DNA of 64,000 nucleotides, taken from contig NZ_FUKO01000009.1 in assembly GCF_900163815.1 (NCBI RefSeq), positions 56,912 through 120,911 of the forward strand. The letters are read 5' to 3'. The first letter of the stretch is position 1; the number at the start of each line of letters is the position of its first letter. Shown here in pieces: positions 1-12,473 of this stretch. The DNA is from Microbacterium esteraromaticum. Its GTDB lineage: Bacteria > Actinomycetota > Actinomycetes > Actinomycetales > Microbacteriaceae. A model generated the notes under the pieces. That model was not told the DNA's origin and ran no database searches. It worked only from the letters and a program-made list of their open reading frames with translations. A program made the position numbers and the translations under genes.

Positions 1-1070
1 TCTCCCACGAAGATGGCCCCGGCACTGGTGAAGTGCTCGGCGGCATCGGCCGCGTCAGCAAGGTGCAGTTCCAGGTGCTCGGGCGCATAGGCGTTACTGA
101 ACGCCTCTGCCATCGCACGGTCGTCGACCAGGATGATCGCAGACTGCGGACCGTCGAGGGCTGCCGCCACCCGATCGGTGTGCACGGCGGATGCTGCGAG
201 AGCGGCCACCTCGGAGGCGACCCTCTCTGCAAGCTCTGCGGAGTCGGTGACGAGCACCGCAGAAGCCTGTTCATCGTGTTCGGCCTGGCTGATCAGGTCG
301 GCCGCGATCAAGCGGGGGTCGGCTGCGGCATCCGCGACGACGAGAATCTCGGTTGCGCCGGCTTCAGAGTCTGTGCCGACGACCCCGGCAACGGCCCGCT
401 TTGCCGAGGCGACGTAGTTGTTCCCGGGTCCCGAGACGACATCCACCGGGTCGAGGGCGAGGGCGGGGACTCCGTAGGCGAGGGCGCCGATGGCCCCGGC
501 ACCGCCCATCGCGTAGACCTCGTCGATGCCGAGCAGAGAGGCGGCGGCGAGGATCGTCGGGTGGATGCGGCCATCGTGGTCGGCTTGCGGAGGAGAGGCG
601 AGAGCGATGTTCGTGACACCGGCGACCTGTGCCGGGACGACGTTCATCACCACGCTCGATGAGAGCGGCGCCTTGCCGCCCGGAATATAGACGCCGGCGC
701 GGGCGACCGGCTGCCAGCGCTGCGTGATGCGAGCGCCCGGGCCGATCTGTGTGGTGCGACCGGTGGGCACCTGCGCCGCAGAACCCTGACGCACGCGGGC
801 GATCGCCTCTTCGAGTGCGGCGCGCACAGCCGGGTCGACCGCGTCTGCCGCTTCGGCGATGTGCGCGGCCGGCACCCGTATCGCGTGTCCGCTGACGTGG
901 TCGAATCGCTCTGCCTGGTCACGCAGCGCCGCCTCGCCATCGGTTCGCACCGCATCCACGATGCGCACTGCGGCTTCAAGCGCTTCCGCTCGGGCCTGAG
1001 CCGCTCGAGGCACAGCGGCGAGCATGTCGGCGGGTGCAAGGCTCTGCCCGCGGAGATCGATGGTGCGCAC
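1..1070 (-). CDS. hisD: Histidinol dehydrogenase, 3' end cut by window edge
   Basis: HisD oxidises L-histidinol to L-histidine in two NAD-dependent steps, the last two reactions of histidine synthesis, in the cytosol. About 356 of the usual ~430 codons are present; the C-terminus lies outside the window. Reading from a GTG at 1070, the protein begins VRTIDLRGQSLAPADML and contains the family blocks YIPGGKAPLSSSVVMNVVP and VSGPGNNYVASAKR. The GTG start lies 4 bases after the stop of the upstream membrane-protein gene, so the two are probably cotranscribed, downstream of dnaE. The identification rests on conserved motifs and is firm. Confidence 0.95.
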   Translation of the reverse strand, partial: MRTIDLRGQSLAPADMLAAVPRAAQARAEALEAAVRIVDAVRTDGEAALRDQAERFDHVSGHAIRVPAAHIAEAADAVDPAVRAALEEAIARVRQGSAAQVPTGRTTQIGPGARITQRWQPVARAGVYIPGGKAPLSSSVVMNVVPAQVAGVTNIALASPPQADHDGRIHPTILAAASLLGIDEVYAMGGAGAIGALAYGVPALALDPVDVVSGPGNNYVASAKRAVAGVVGTDSEAGATEILVVADAAADPRLIAADLISQAEHDEQASAVLVTDSAELAERVASEVAALAASAVHTDRVAAALDGPQSAIILVDDRAMAEAFSNAYAPEHLELHLADAADAAEHFTSAGAIFVG

Positions 1071-1074
1071 GCAC

Positions 1075-2274
1075 TCAGCCCTTCGTCATATCGGAGATGT
1101 CGTGGAGATAGCCGATGCGACCATCATCATGGCGCACCACATACGCGCCGCCGCGGTCTTCGATCACGAGCGTCCATGCGCTCGGCCCGATGCGGAACAG
1201 CGGCTGGCCGCGCTCGTCGAAGACCTCGCGTTCGCTTGCGGCAAGCACCCAGAACGGCTCGGGTTCGGTGGCCTCGGGAAACACCGGCGCCAGGACGTGC
1301 TCAGCGGGGATGTCAGCGGATGTGCGCACGGAAGTCGAATCCTCGGCGGCTGGAACAAACTCCACGACGGGAGCGGCCGAGTGGTCCGGTGACGGCTCTG
1401 GGGCCACCGGCGGTGCTGTCGGCGAGTGCGACCACGGGAGGTCGCCGATCACGTCGGTGAGCGTGAAGTCGGAGCTGTCACCGGCACCATCCGCGGCGAG
1501 GTCATTTTCGCCACGGTCATTCGCAGCCGGGTCGTCGGCATCCCGGGCATCAGTGTCACGGTCATTCCCGCCACGGTCATCCGCAGCCCAGTCATCGGCG
1601 TCGCGGTCGTCGATTGCCGATTCATCCGCGAGGTCTGCGTCGTCCGCGGGATCCGCGGGATCCGCAGCAACGAACTTTCCGACCGGGGCGGGCTTGGGTC
1701 GTGCGATCACGGGCCGCACCGGGTTCGCATTGCGGTGCGCAAGCGTCTCCATCCGGCCATGGAAGTCTTCGCGCAGACGCGGGATCAGCGGGGCGGCCAC
1801 CGTCGATGCGACCAGCACCAGCGTGGCGACCTGGGCGATTATCGTCACCCATCCCACCAGGAACGCACCGGTGGCGAGGGAGGCCGAGATCTGGCCCCAG
1901 AGCAACTGCGCCCAGGCGATCGCGGCGACGGATGCTGCGACCGAGGCGAACTGGTCGATCCCCAGCGACCCGACCCGGCGGATGCCGTCGGGCGAGAATC
2001 TGCGCAGCACGATCAGGAAGACGGCCAGAGTCGGAACGCCGATGGTCAGCAGCCAGCTGATGCCGCTGGTCCACACCGTGCCGCCACGGGTGACCACAGG
2101 CAGGAAGGAGACGACGAACGCGACCAGCCATGCACCGATGATCACGAGCTCGCGCACGGTGAATCCGAGCACGCCGTATTCCGGCGCGACCTGCTCTTCG
2201 TAGAGCACCGCTTCGCTCTCGGGATCGGTGAAGAACTCGTCGGGCTCCTCGCGCATTGGGCTGTCGATGCTCAT
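1075..2274 (-). CDS. Unknown four-TM membrane protein with acidic tandem repeat
   Basis: A 399-residue protein of unknown function. Residues 1-38 are acidic and cytosolic in character. About four hydrophobic segments follow (near 41-61, 73-91, 107-128 and 136-160). Next come a basic Pro-rich stretch (185-200) and a very Asp-rich region (205-265) holding two copies of a 20-residue repeat (221-240 and 241-260). The C-terminal ~60 residues look like a small folded domain ending GYLHDISDMTKG. It sits between dnaE (84-base gap) and hisD (4-base gap) on the same strand. I recognise no catalytic motif. The acidic tail may be a flexible cytosolic linker, which is inference. Confidence 0.8.
   Translation of the reverse strand: MSIDSPMREEPDEFFTDPESEAVLYEEQVAPEYGVLGFTVRELVIIGAWLVAFVVSFLPVVTRGGTVWTSGISWLLTIGVPTLAVFLIVLRRFSPDGIRRVGSLGIDQFASVAASVAAIAWAQLLWGQISASLATGAFLVGWVTIIAQVATLVLVASTVAAPLIPRLREDFHGRMETLAHRNANPVRPVIARPKPAPVGKFVAADPADPADDADLADESAIDDRDADDWAADDRGGNDRDTDARDADDPAANDRGENDLAADGAGDSSDFTLTDVIGDLPWSHSPTAPPVAPEPSPDHSAAPVVEFVPAAEDSTSVRTSADIPAEHVLAPVFPEATEPEPFWVLAASEREVFDERGQPLFRIGPSAWTLVIEDRGGAYVVRHDDGRIGYLHDISDMTKG
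1495..1614 (-). repeat. Two tandem 60-bp units encoding a 20-residue Asp-rich repeat
   Basis: Residues 221-240 and 241-260 of the membrane protein align without gaps; both contain RDADD, an AA(D/N)DRG block and ND near the end. At DNA level this is an imperfect 60-bp tandem duplication. Confidence 0.8.
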
Positions 2275-2358
2275 TGCGTGTGCTCTCCTTCCGTCGCCGC
2301 GTGCGTGCCGTGCGACGCGTCCCGATATTACCCCGCTGTGCGAAACGCGACGTGCCGA

Positions 2359-5877
<3,519 letters not shown>

Positions 5878-5884
5878 GCCATCG

Positions 5885-5890
5885 AGTCTA
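5885..5890 (-). promoter_or_regulatory. Leaderless -10 box of dnaE
   Basis: TAGACT on the minus strand ends 7 bases before the dnaE ATG, which puts the predicted transcription start on or beside the start codon. No -35 was assigned. Confidence 0.55.
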
Positions 5891-5929
5891 CGAGGGGTCT
5901 CCGACGGTCGGGCTCCCCACCCGCGCGGG

Positions 5930-5935
5930 TACGCT
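5930..5935 (+). promoter_or_regulatory. Leaderless -10 box of the NUDIX gene
   Basis: TACGCT lies 6 bases before the ATG at 5942. There is no Shine-Dalgarno sequence in the gap. Confidence 0.55.
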
Positions 5936-5941
5936 CAGAGC

Positions 5942-6424
5942 ATGGCCACCCCTGAATTCGTACTCCAGCTCCGCGAGCACATCGGGCATGCCCCCTTGCC
6001 CCTGGTGGGAGCGACAGCGATCGTCTTCCGCGACGAGAAGGTGCTGCTCGGCAAGCGCGCCGACAACGGTTCCTGGCAGGCCATCGCCGGCATCGTCGAG
6101 CCCGGGGAGGAGCCTGCGGATGCCGCCGTTCGCGAGTGCCTGGAGGAGGCCGGCGTCGTCGTCTCCGTCGATCGGCTCGCGCTGGTCCAGCGGATGCCGC
6201 GCGTCACTCACGTCAACGGCGACCAGGTCGACTACATGGATATCGTGTTCCGCTGCTCCTGGGTATCGGGCGAGCCGCATCCCGCAGACGGCGAACTCAC
6301 CCAGGTGGGCTTCTACGATCTTGCCGACATGGGCGAGATCAGCGCCGAGCATCGGCGCAAGATCGCCCTCGCTGTCGCGGAGGACGACGCCGCGCACTTC
6401 CGCGGCGGTCGTGCACCCCGCTGA
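5942..6424 (+). CDS. NUDIX hydrolase
   Basis: A 160-residue NUDIX-fold pyrophosphohydrolase. The NUDIX box is intact (GIVEPGEEP followed by AAVRECLEEAGV, giving G-x5-E-x7-RE-x2-EE-x-G). Substrates in the family are nucleoside diphosphates linked to other groups (oxidised dNTPs, ADP-ribose, nucleotide sugars). The sequence does not tell which applies here. The ATG at 5942 is chosen over the upstream in-frame ATG because a TACGCT -10 box sits six bases before it. It is divergent from dnaE and convergent with the pseudouridine synthase. Confidence 0.88.
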   Translation: MATPEFVLQLREHIGHAPLPLVGATAIVFRDEKVLLGKRADNGSWQAIAGIVEPGEEPADAAVRECLEEAGVVVSVDRLALVQRMPRVTHVNGDQVDYMDIVFRCSWVSGEPHPADGELTQVGFYDLADMGEISAEHRRKIALAVAEDDAAHFRGGRAPR

Positions 6425-6465
6425 ACCACACCTACCCGCTGCGTACCCGAGGATCGGCTGGCGGG

Positions 6466-7392
6466 TTACTCGCCGCGCAGCACGGCCAGGGCGTGCTGGA
6501 AATCCTCCGGGTACGGAGACTCGAATTGCACCCACTGGCCGGTCGCGGGGTGCGTGAACGCCAGCCGATGCGCCTGCAGCCACTGCCTGGTCAGTCCCAG
6601 CCGCTGCGACATCGTCGGGTCGGCGCCGTACAGCGGATCGCCCACGCACGGATGCCGATGTGCGGCCATGTGCACGCGGATCTGATGCGTGCGGCCGGTC
6701 TCGAGGTGGATCTCCAGCAGTGAGGCACCGGGAAACGCCTCCAGCGTCTCGTAGTGCGTCACCGAGGGCTTGCCATCCGGCGTCACCGCGAACTTCCAAC
6801 TGTGGTGCGGATGCCGCCCGATCGGCGCCTCGATCGTTCCGACGAGCGGATCGGGATGCCCCTGCACCACCGCGTGATAGATCTTCTCCACCGTGCGCTC
6901 CTTGAACGCGCGCTTGAGATCCGTATAGGCCGATTCGGTCTTGGCGACGACCATCAGGCCGCTGGTGCCGACGTCGAGCCGATGCACGACCCCCTGACGC
7001 TCGGCTGCACCGGTGGTGGCGATGCGGAACCCCGCCGCGGCGAGAGCACCGACCACCGTCGGTCCCTCCCATCCCGGCGACGGATGCGCCGCGACGCCTG
7101 TGGGCTTGTCGACGACGACGATGTCGTCGTCGTCGTAGACGATGCCGAGGTCGGGGACGGCGATCGGAATGATGCGCGGCTCTTCCTTCGGCTTCCAGCT
7201 CACCTCGAGCCACCCGCCTGCTTGGAGCCGGTCGGACTTTCCGAGTGCAGCGCCGTCGAGGGTCACACCGCCCGATTCGGCGACCTCAGCGGCAAACGTG
7301 CGCGAGAAGCCGAGCATCTTCGCCAATGCGGCATCGACGCGCGTTCCCTCCAGCCCGTCGGGGACGGGCAGACTGCGGGACTGCATACTCAC
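6466..7392 (-). CDS. rluD: RluD-family 23S rRNA pseudouridine synthase
   Basis: A 308-residue RNA-modifying enzyme that converts uridine to pseudouridine. An S4 RNA-binding domain occupies about residues 15-75 ([20 protein letters not shown]), followed by the synthase domain with the catalytic-Asp motif [16 protein letters not shown] and the later block [13 protein letters not shown]. The GTG start overlaps the lspA stop (GTGA), the usual lspA-rluD pairing, so translation is coupled. The exact target uridines cannot be read from sequence. Confidence 0.92.
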   Translation of the reverse strand: MSMQSRSLPVPDGLEGTRVDAALAKMLGFSRTFAAEVAESGGVTLDGAALGKSDRLQAGGWLEVSWKPKEEPRIIPIAVPDLGIVYDDDDIVVVDKPTGVAAHPSPGWEGPTVVGALAAAGFRIATTGAAERQGVVHRLDVGTSGLMVVAKTESAYTDLKRAFKERTVEKIYHAVVQGHPDPLVGTIEAPIGRHPHHSWKFAVTPDGKPSVTHYETLEAFPGASLLEIHLETGRTHQIRVHMAAHRHPCVGDPLYGADPTMSQRLGLTRQWLQAHRLAFTHPATGQWVQFESPYPEDFQHALAVLRGE

Positions 7393-7955
7393 GGCTCAGC
7401 GGTCGCGGCCGCAGCATCCGGCGTCGTCGCGTCCTTGGCATGGTCGCGCTCACGTGTTCCATCCAGCCGCAGACCGAGCACGACGAGCAGCGCGACCGAG
7501 ATCATTCCGGTGACGATGAAGACGTCGGCGACGTTGAAGATCGCCGGCATCATCCACGGCATCGAGATCATGTCGACGACCTCGCCGACCGGGAATCCAG
7601 GATGCCGGAAAAGCCGATCGCCCAGGTTTCCCATCACCCCGCCGAGGAGGCAGCCGAGCACGATCGCCCACAGGCGCGAGCGCACGCCCAGTGATTTCCA
7701 GACGATGACGCCGGCGACGACCGCGAGCGCGATGGTGAAGATCCACGTGACGCCGGACCCGAGCGAGAAAGCCGCACCGGGGTTGCGCACATAGATCAGT
7801 TCAAGAAACCTCCCCAGCACCGGAACGGTCTCGCCCATGGGCAGATTCTGGATGGTGAGGTACTTCACAAACTGATCGGCGGCCAGTACGACGATCGCGA
7901 GAATCGCGACGATCGCACCGGCCGCCGACCGATGAAGAGGACGTCGTCCTGCCAA
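7389..7955 (-). CDS. lspA: Lipoprotein signal peptidase (signal peptidase II)
   Basis: A membrane aspartyl protease of 188 residues that cleaves signal peptides from diacylglyceryl-modified prolipoproteins. It shows four hydrophobic segments and the two catalytic-Asp motifs NLGDRLF and FNVADVFI, plus the conserved RNPGAAFSL block. It starts with TTG at 7955, only 7 bases after the divIVA stop. The C-terminal ~25 residues are a charged and Ala-rich cytosolic tail. It continues the dcw-linked minus-strand block. Confidence 0.95.
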   Translation of the reverse strand: MAGRRPLHRSAAGAIVAILAIVVLAADQFVKYLTIQNLPMGETVPVLGRFLELIYVRNPGAAFSLGSGVTWIFTIALAVVAGVIVWKSLGVRSRLWAIVLGCLLGGVMGNLGDRLFRHPGFPVGEVVDMISMPWMMPAIFNVADVFIVTGMISVALLVVLGLRLDGTRERDHAKDATTPDAAAATAEP

Positions 7956-7962
7956 CGGTGAC

Positions 7963-8547
7963 CTACAGGCCGATGGCGGAGACGGGCGTCGAGTCCGTCG
8001 GCGACTTCTGGTCGAGGTCGCGGAGCTGACCCTCGATCATTGCGCGGAGCTCGCCGCGGTAGTCGCGCTCGAACTCGCGCAGCTCGGTGATGCGGCCCTC
8101 GAGGGTGTTGCGCTCGCGCTCCAGGCGTGCCGACTCCTCGCGCTGCTTCGCCTCGGCCTCGGTGCGAATGCGCGCGACCTCGGTCTCGGCGTCGGAGATC
8201 AGCTGCTGGCGCTTGGCCTCACCCTCGGCGACGTGCTCGTCATGCAGACGCTGAGCGAGCTCGATGATGCCGGCAGATGTTCCGGTCGGCGAGGACTCGG
8301 CCGCAGGAGCGGCAGGAGCCTGCGCGGCAGGCACGGCGATCGGCGCAGCGGCCTCAGGAGCTTCTGCACCCTGGCCCGACTCGAACGCAGCCAGCTTGGC
8401 CTTCAGCTCGTTGTTCTCTTCGATCGTCTTTCGCCACTCAACGACGATCTCGTCGAGGTAGTCGTCGACTTCTTCAGGGTCGAAGCCGTCCTTGAAGCGG
8501 ACGTGCTGGAACTCCTTGTGGACGACGTCATCCGGGGTAAGTGCCAT
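7963..8547 (-). CDS. divIVA: DivIVA / Wag31 polar growth scaffold
   Basis: A coiled-coil protein of 194 residues that binds curved membrane at cell poles and septum and directs wall growth in Actinobacteria. The N-terminus MALTPDDVVHKEFQHVRF and the following DGFDPEEVDDYLDEI block are the DivIVA lipid-binding domain. After an Ala/Pro-rich linker (~75-100) a long charged coiled coil covers about 105-180. The ATG at 8547 has a GAGGAG Shine-Dalgarno. It sits at the end of the dcw cluster, as in mycobacteria and corynebacteria. Confidence 0.96.
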   Translation of the reverse strand: MALTPDDVVHKEFQHVRFKDGFDPEEVDDYLDEIVVEWRKTIEENNELKAKLAAFESGQGAEAPEAAAPIAVPAAQAPAAPAAESSPTGTSAGIIELAQRLHDEHVAEGEAKRQQLISDAETEVARIRTEAEAKQREESARLERERNTLEGRITELREFERDYRGELRAMIEGQLRDLDQKSPTDSTPVSAIGL

Positions 8548-8690
8548 GGGTGGCTCCTCTTTCGATGAGTTCGGTTGCCAGTCGGTGAGAGCCGGCGCAG
8601 TTATTCATTCGACGCGTATCCGGAGGCGCGTCTGGGAGCCAAGCATAGCCCCCTCGGCTGTGCGATGCGATGCGGGCGCACCTCTTTGCG

Positions 8691-8993
8691 TCAGGTCAGA
8701 GCGCGCACGATCGACATCAGGATGAGCACGCAGATCATCGTCAGCGTGAACCCGAAATCGAGCGAGAGCGTGCCGATCCGCAGCGGCGGCACGAGTTTCC
8801 GGAAGAACCGGATCGGCGGGTCGGTGATCACGTAGATGAACTCCGCGATGACCAGACCGAAGCCTTTGGGCCGCCATTCACGGTTGAACAGCGGAATGTA
8901 GTCCAGCACAAGCCGTGCGATCAGCACCAGCACATACAGCGTGAGCACCAGTTCGGCGATGCCGCCGACGATGCTGAGAACCGCAGACCCCAC
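8691..8993 (-). CDS. YggT family membrane protein
   Basis: A 100-residue integral membrane protein with two hydrophobic hairpins; the blocks LVLIARLVLDYIP and ITDPPIRFFRKLVPP are typical of YggT. Its molecular role is not established. In Gram-positive bacteria the family sits between sepF and divIVA and is linked to division by context. It starts 3 bases after the sepF stop. A 143-base gap separates it from divIVA. Confidence 0.92.
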   Translation of the reverse strand: MGSAVLSIVGGIAELVLTLYVLVLIARLVLDYIPLFNREWRPKGFGLVIAEFIYVITDPPIRFFRKLVPPLRIGTLSLDFGFTLTMICVLILMSIVRALT

Positions 8994-8996
8994 GGG

Positions 8997-9467
8997 TCAG
9001 GAGTGATCGAACGAGGCGGATTCCGCCTGCGCGATACCACCCTGCCCGGACACGGCGATGTTCTCGGGCGACAGCAGGAACACCTTGCTCGTGACCCGCT
9101 CGATGCGGCCGTACAGCCCCAGCGAGAGACCGCTTGCGAAGTCGATGAGGCGGCGCGCGTCGGCATCGCTCATCTGCGAGAGGTTGATGATCACCGGAAC
9201 GCCCTCGCGGAAGTTCTCGGCGATCACCTGAGCGTCGCGGTACTGCTTGGGGTGCACGGTGAGAATCTCGTTCACGGCGCCCGCAGCGGGCTGACGCACC
9301 GCGGTGGGACGACGCAGCGGCGTCACCGGCGCGGGCGCAGGCTCATCGCGCTCACGGTCCCGTTCGCGCGATGCGCGCACGGGCGTCTGCACGGTGTCCT
9401 CGTCGTAGGCCTCTTCCTCGTCGGCGAGGCCGAGATACACCATGGTCTTCTTCAGTGGGTTACCCAT
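8997..9467 (-). CDS. sepF: Cell division protein SepF
   Basis: SepF anchors FtsZ to the membrane and is the main FtsZ tether in Actinobacteria, which lack FtsA. The 156-residue protein begins [19 protein letters not shown] (N-terminal membrane-binding region, here MGNPLKK rather than an obvious amphipathic helix). It has a variable Pro/Arg linker and the globular core with [29 protein letters not shown] Shine-Dalgarno precedes the ATG. Neighbours yggS and yggT are as in other actinobacterial dcw clusters. Confidence 0.96.
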   Translation of the reverse strand: MGNPLKKTMVYLGLADEEEAYDEDTVQTPVRASRERDRERDEPAPAPVTPLRRPTAVRQPAAGAVNEILTVHPKQYRDAQVIAENFREGVPVIINLSQMSDADARRLIDFASGLSLGLYGRIERVTSKVFLLSPENIAVSGQGGIAQAESASFDHS

Positions 9468-9511
9468 CGTGTCCTCCGGTTCGAACGGTGCGGGCTGGTC
9501 TGGTTGAAAGG

Positions 9512-10186
9512 TTAACCCCGGTCGGGGCGGGGTCCTGTGATTGCGGTGCCGATCCGCAGGTGTGTCGCGTCTGCGGCGATCGCCTCGGTGAAGTCGCCGG
9601 TCATCCCCGCAGAGATCCAGGTCGCCTCCGGTGCGAGACGGCGGATGCCATCGGCAACGGTCCGCAGCCGCGCGAAGGCTGCTGCGGGCTCTTCGTCCAA
9701 TGGCGCGACGGCCATGACGCCTCGCAGCCGCAGAGAGTCCAGGCTGAGCACGTGCTCAGCCAGCTCCTCGGCGTCGCTGAGTGCCGTTCCGCCGCGTCCG
9801 GCATCCTGAGTGAGATTGACCTGCACGAGAACGTCCAGGACGTCGTGCTCGGCTGCGCGATGCAGTGCATCAGCGAGCCGCATGCGATCTACCGAGTGCA
9901 CCGCCTCGGCCGCACGGCGGATGGCTGCGGCTTTGTTGGTCTGCGCCTGGCCGACGAAGTGCCAGCGCGTATCGAGGTCCCAGGCCTCAGCGCGCTTCGC
10001 CGTCAGCTCCTGCTGCCGATTCTCGCCGACGTCGCGCACTCCGAGTGCGTGCAGATCTCGAACCAGCTGCGCCGGGTGGAACTTCGTCACCACGATCCGG
10101 GTGATCTCCTCGGGGGTGCGACCCGCCTGGCGCGCGGAATCGGCGATCTTCTCATCGATCGCCGACAGCCGCGCAGCCAGAGTCAC
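9512..10186 (-). CDS. YggS-family PLP homeostasis protein
   Basis: A 224-residue pyridoxal-phosphate-binding protein (alanine racemase fold, type III) that buffers PLP and affects amino-acid pools. The PLP lysine lies in [10 protein letters not shown] and the C-terminal phosphate-binding segment reads [13 protein letters not shown]. Its GTG start overlaps the ftsZ stop (GTGA), so the two are translationally coupled. The peptidoglycan editing factor gene (pgeF/yfiH) that sits between ftsZ and yggS in mycobacteria is absent here. Confidence 0.93.
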   Translation of the reverse strand: MTLAARLSAIDEKIADSARQAGRTPEEITRIVVTKFHPAQLVRDLHALGVRDVGENRQQELTAKRAEAWDLDTRWHFVGQAQTNKAAAIRRAAEAVHSVDRMRLADALHRAAEHDVLDVLVQVNLTQDAGRGGTALSDAEELAEHVLSLDSLRLRGVMAVAPLDEEPAAAFARLRTVADGIRRLAPEATWISAGMTGDFTEAIAADATHLRIGTAITGPRPDRG

Positions 10187-11313
10187 TTCAGGAACTCGGG
10201 AACGTCGATGTCGTCATCGTCGAACGCGGGCTCGATGCTGGATGCCGTGGGCCTGGCCGGCTCCACCGGCACCTCGACAGCAGGCTCCTGCTCATCGACG
10301 CGCACCTCGGGCAGCGGGTTCGCCGCCGGGCGCTCCACCACCATCGGCTCCAGTCGTGTAGTGGGCTCACCACCGTCGAACCCCGCGGCGATGACGGTGA
10401 CGCGCACCTCGTCGCCGAGGGTGTCGTCGATGACGGTACCGAAGATGATGTTCGCCTCCGGGTGCGCTGCCTCCTTGACCAGGTCAGCGGCATCGTGAAT
10501 CTCGAAGATGCCGAGGTTGGAGCCGCCCTGGATCGACAGCAGCACACCGTGCGCGCCCTCGATCGATGCTTCGAGCAGCGGCGACTCGACAGCGAGCTCG
10601 GCCGCCTTGATCGCACGGTCGGCGCCGCGCGCCGAGCCGATGCCCATCAGCGCGGAACCGGCACCCTGCATGACCGACTTCACGTCCGCGAAGTCGAGGT
10701 TGATGAGCCCCGGGGTCGTGATGAGGTCGGTGATGCCCTGCACACCGGCGAGCAGCACCTGGTCGGCGGTGGCGAAGGCCTCGATCATCGAGATGCCGCG
10801 GTCGCTGATCTCCAGCAGACGGTCGTTCGGCACGACGATGAGGGTGTCGACCTCTTCCTTCAGCTTCGCGACGCCGGCCTCCGCCTGGCTCTGACGACGG
10901 CGCCCCTCGAAGGAGAACGGCTTCGTGACCACACCGATGGTGAGGGCGCCGATCGATTTGGCGATCCGCGCAACGACCGGAGCACCGCCGGTACCCGTGC
11001 CGCCGCCTTCACCCGCGGTGACGAAGACCATATCCGCTCCGGTGAGCGCCTGCTCGATCTCCTCCGCGTGATCTTCGGCAGCGCGGCGGCCGACCTCGGG
11101 GTCAGCTCCGGCGCCGAGACCGCGCGTCAGTTCCCGCCCCACGTCGAGCTTGACGTCGGCGTCGCTCATCAGCAGCGCCTGCGCGTCGGTGTTGACAGCG
11201 ATGAACTCGACTCCGCGGAGCCCGAGATCGATCATGCGGTTCACGGCGTTGACGCCGCCACCGCCGACGCCGACGACCTTGATCACGGCGAGGTAGTTCT
11301 GGTTCTGGCTCAT
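10183..11313 (-). CDS. ftsZ: Cell division GTPase FtsZ
   Basis: A tubulin-like GTPase that polymerises into the Z-ring. The 376 residues contain the nucleotide-binding start [16 protein letters not shown], the tubulin signature [15 protein letters not shown] and the T7-loop region [12 protein letters not shown] short linker leads to the C-terminal peptide ending [12 protein letters not shown], which binds SepF/FtsW-type partners. A GGAGG Shine-Dalgarno precedes the ATG. A 184-base leader separates it from ftsQ, so an ftsZ-specific promoter is likely within the cluster. Confidence 0.98.
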   Translation of the reverse strand: MSQNQNYLAVIKVVGVGGGGVNAVNRMIDLGLRGVEFIAVNTDAQALLMSDADVKLDVGRELTRGLGAGADPEVGRRAAEDHAEEIEQALTGADMVFVTAGEGGGTGTGGAPVVARIAKSIGALTIGVVTKPFSFEGRRRQSQAEAGVAKLKEEVDTLIVVPNDRLLEISDRGISMIEAFATADQVLLAGVQGITDLITTPGLINLDFADVKSVMQGAGSALMGIGSARGADRAIKAAELAVESPLLEASIEGAHGVLLSIQGGSNLGIFEIHDAADLVKEAAHPEANIIFGTVIDDTLGDEVRVTVIAAGFDGGEPTTRLEPMVVERPAANPLPEVRVDEQEPAVEVPVEPARPTASSIEPAFDDDDIDVPEFLK

Positions 11314-11497
11314 GGCCGGCCTCCGTTATTCGAGCCTGACGAGGGGTAAACCTTAAACCTCTAGCAGAGGGTTAAAATATTTCCCGGTATTGCGTTCTTG
11401 TCATTGACGGTATGCGCAAGCAACGCTGGCGCGCGCAACGACACGGCGTGTCGTTGCGATCGCTTCCCGATGCCGTTCGCCGGCGGGTGCGAAAGCC
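11314..11497 (-). promoter_or_regulatory. AT-rich ftsZ leader between ftsQ and ftsZ
   Basis: This 184-base gap is the longest within the dcw block. Its AT-rich core (about 11340-11400, with AAATATTTTAACC on the minus strand) stands out from the GC-rich background. It probably holds a separate ftsZ promoter. No hexamer pair can be fixed by eye. Confidence 0.4.
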
Positions 11498-12472
11498 TCA
11501 GCGGACCACCGCAGCGGTCGGCGACGAGACATCGAAACTGCGCCCCTCGGGGACGGCGGCGATCAGTTTGACGAGCACTTCGGCCTTCTCGACCGACTGC
11601 TTCTCACTGCCCCAGATGATGCTCTTGCCATCCGCGAGCTTCAGCGTCACATCGTCAGCGGACGATGCCCGCACCTCGACGATCTTCGCTCGCAGATCAG
11701 CAGGAAGAGAGCGGATGACGAGACCAGCGCTGCGGAACGCTCCGGAATCCGTGCCCTCGGAGATGGCGAGCCGCGGCTGCCCCTCCGGCTGCTTGGGCGT
11801 GGTGGCCAGCACCACTCCGGCGGCATCCACCAGCGTGTAACCGGCATCCGAGCGGATGACGCCGATCGGCGTGCGCTCGACGATGCGCACCAGCAGCTCA
11901 TGCGGCGGGCGCGCTTCGAGTGCGTACGACTCGATCATCGGAAACTCCATCAGCGCAGATCTCACCGCGCTCGCGTCCACGAGCGCGAGCGGCGATCCGA
12001 GCTGATCGGCGAGTGCTTCCTGCACCGTCGCCGCGTCGACGGTCTTCGCTCCGGCGACGGTGATCTCCTCCACGGCGAACAACGGGCTGTATGCCGCGAT
12101 GACGCTGCCGAGCACGAGCGCGACCACCGCACCGATCGATCCCCACACGATGATCCGCCGGCGTCGCGACCGCTGCGTGAAACGACGGATCTCTGCGCGG
12201 AGGGCCTTGCGTCGGGCGCGAGCCGCCCGCCACACGTCACTGCTGCGCACGGGAGCGTCTGCGGCTTCGACATGCACGCCGTCGAGCGCTTCGGTGATGG
12301 AATCGGCGCCGGCGTCCGCGGCCTGCTGTGTCGGCTCGTCGTCCCGTCCGGCATCGTCGGAGAGGTTGCGTTCGGATGCTGCAGCGAACCGTCCCTTCCG
12401 CGGCCGCGACGCATCGGAGACGATCTGCTCGGGCTCTTCGGCGGGAGCCGGAAGCGGTTCCGGGCGTCGCAC
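11498..12472 (-). CDS. ftsQ: Divisome protein FtsQ/DivIB
   Basis: A single-pass membrane protein of 324 residues in the FtsQLB part of the divisome. The N-terminal ~115 residues are charged and likely disordered. One transmembrane helix (about 118-138) follows, then the POTRA domain (FAVEEITVAGAKTVDAATVQEAL) and the FtsQ domain (VRIVERTPIGVI). It starts with GTG at 12472, one base after the murC stop. Long N-terminal tails are common in actinobacterial FtsQ. Confidence 0.9.
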   Translation of the reverse strand: MRRPEPLPAPAEEPEQIVSDASRPRKGRFAAASERNLSDDAGRDDEPTQQAADAGADSITEALDGVHVEAADAPVRSSDVWRAARARRKALRAEIRRFTQRSRRRRIIVWGSIGAVVALVLGSVIAAYSPLFAVEEITVAGAKTVDAATVQEALADQLGSPLALVDASAVRSALMEFPMIESYALEARPPHELLVRIVERTPIGVIRSDAGYTLVDAAGVVLATTPKQPEGQPRLAISEGTDSGAFRSAGLVIRSLPADLRAKIVEVRASSADDVTLKLADGKSIIWGSEKQSVEKAEVLVKLIAAVPEGRSFDVSSPTAAVVR

Positions 12473-12473
12473 G

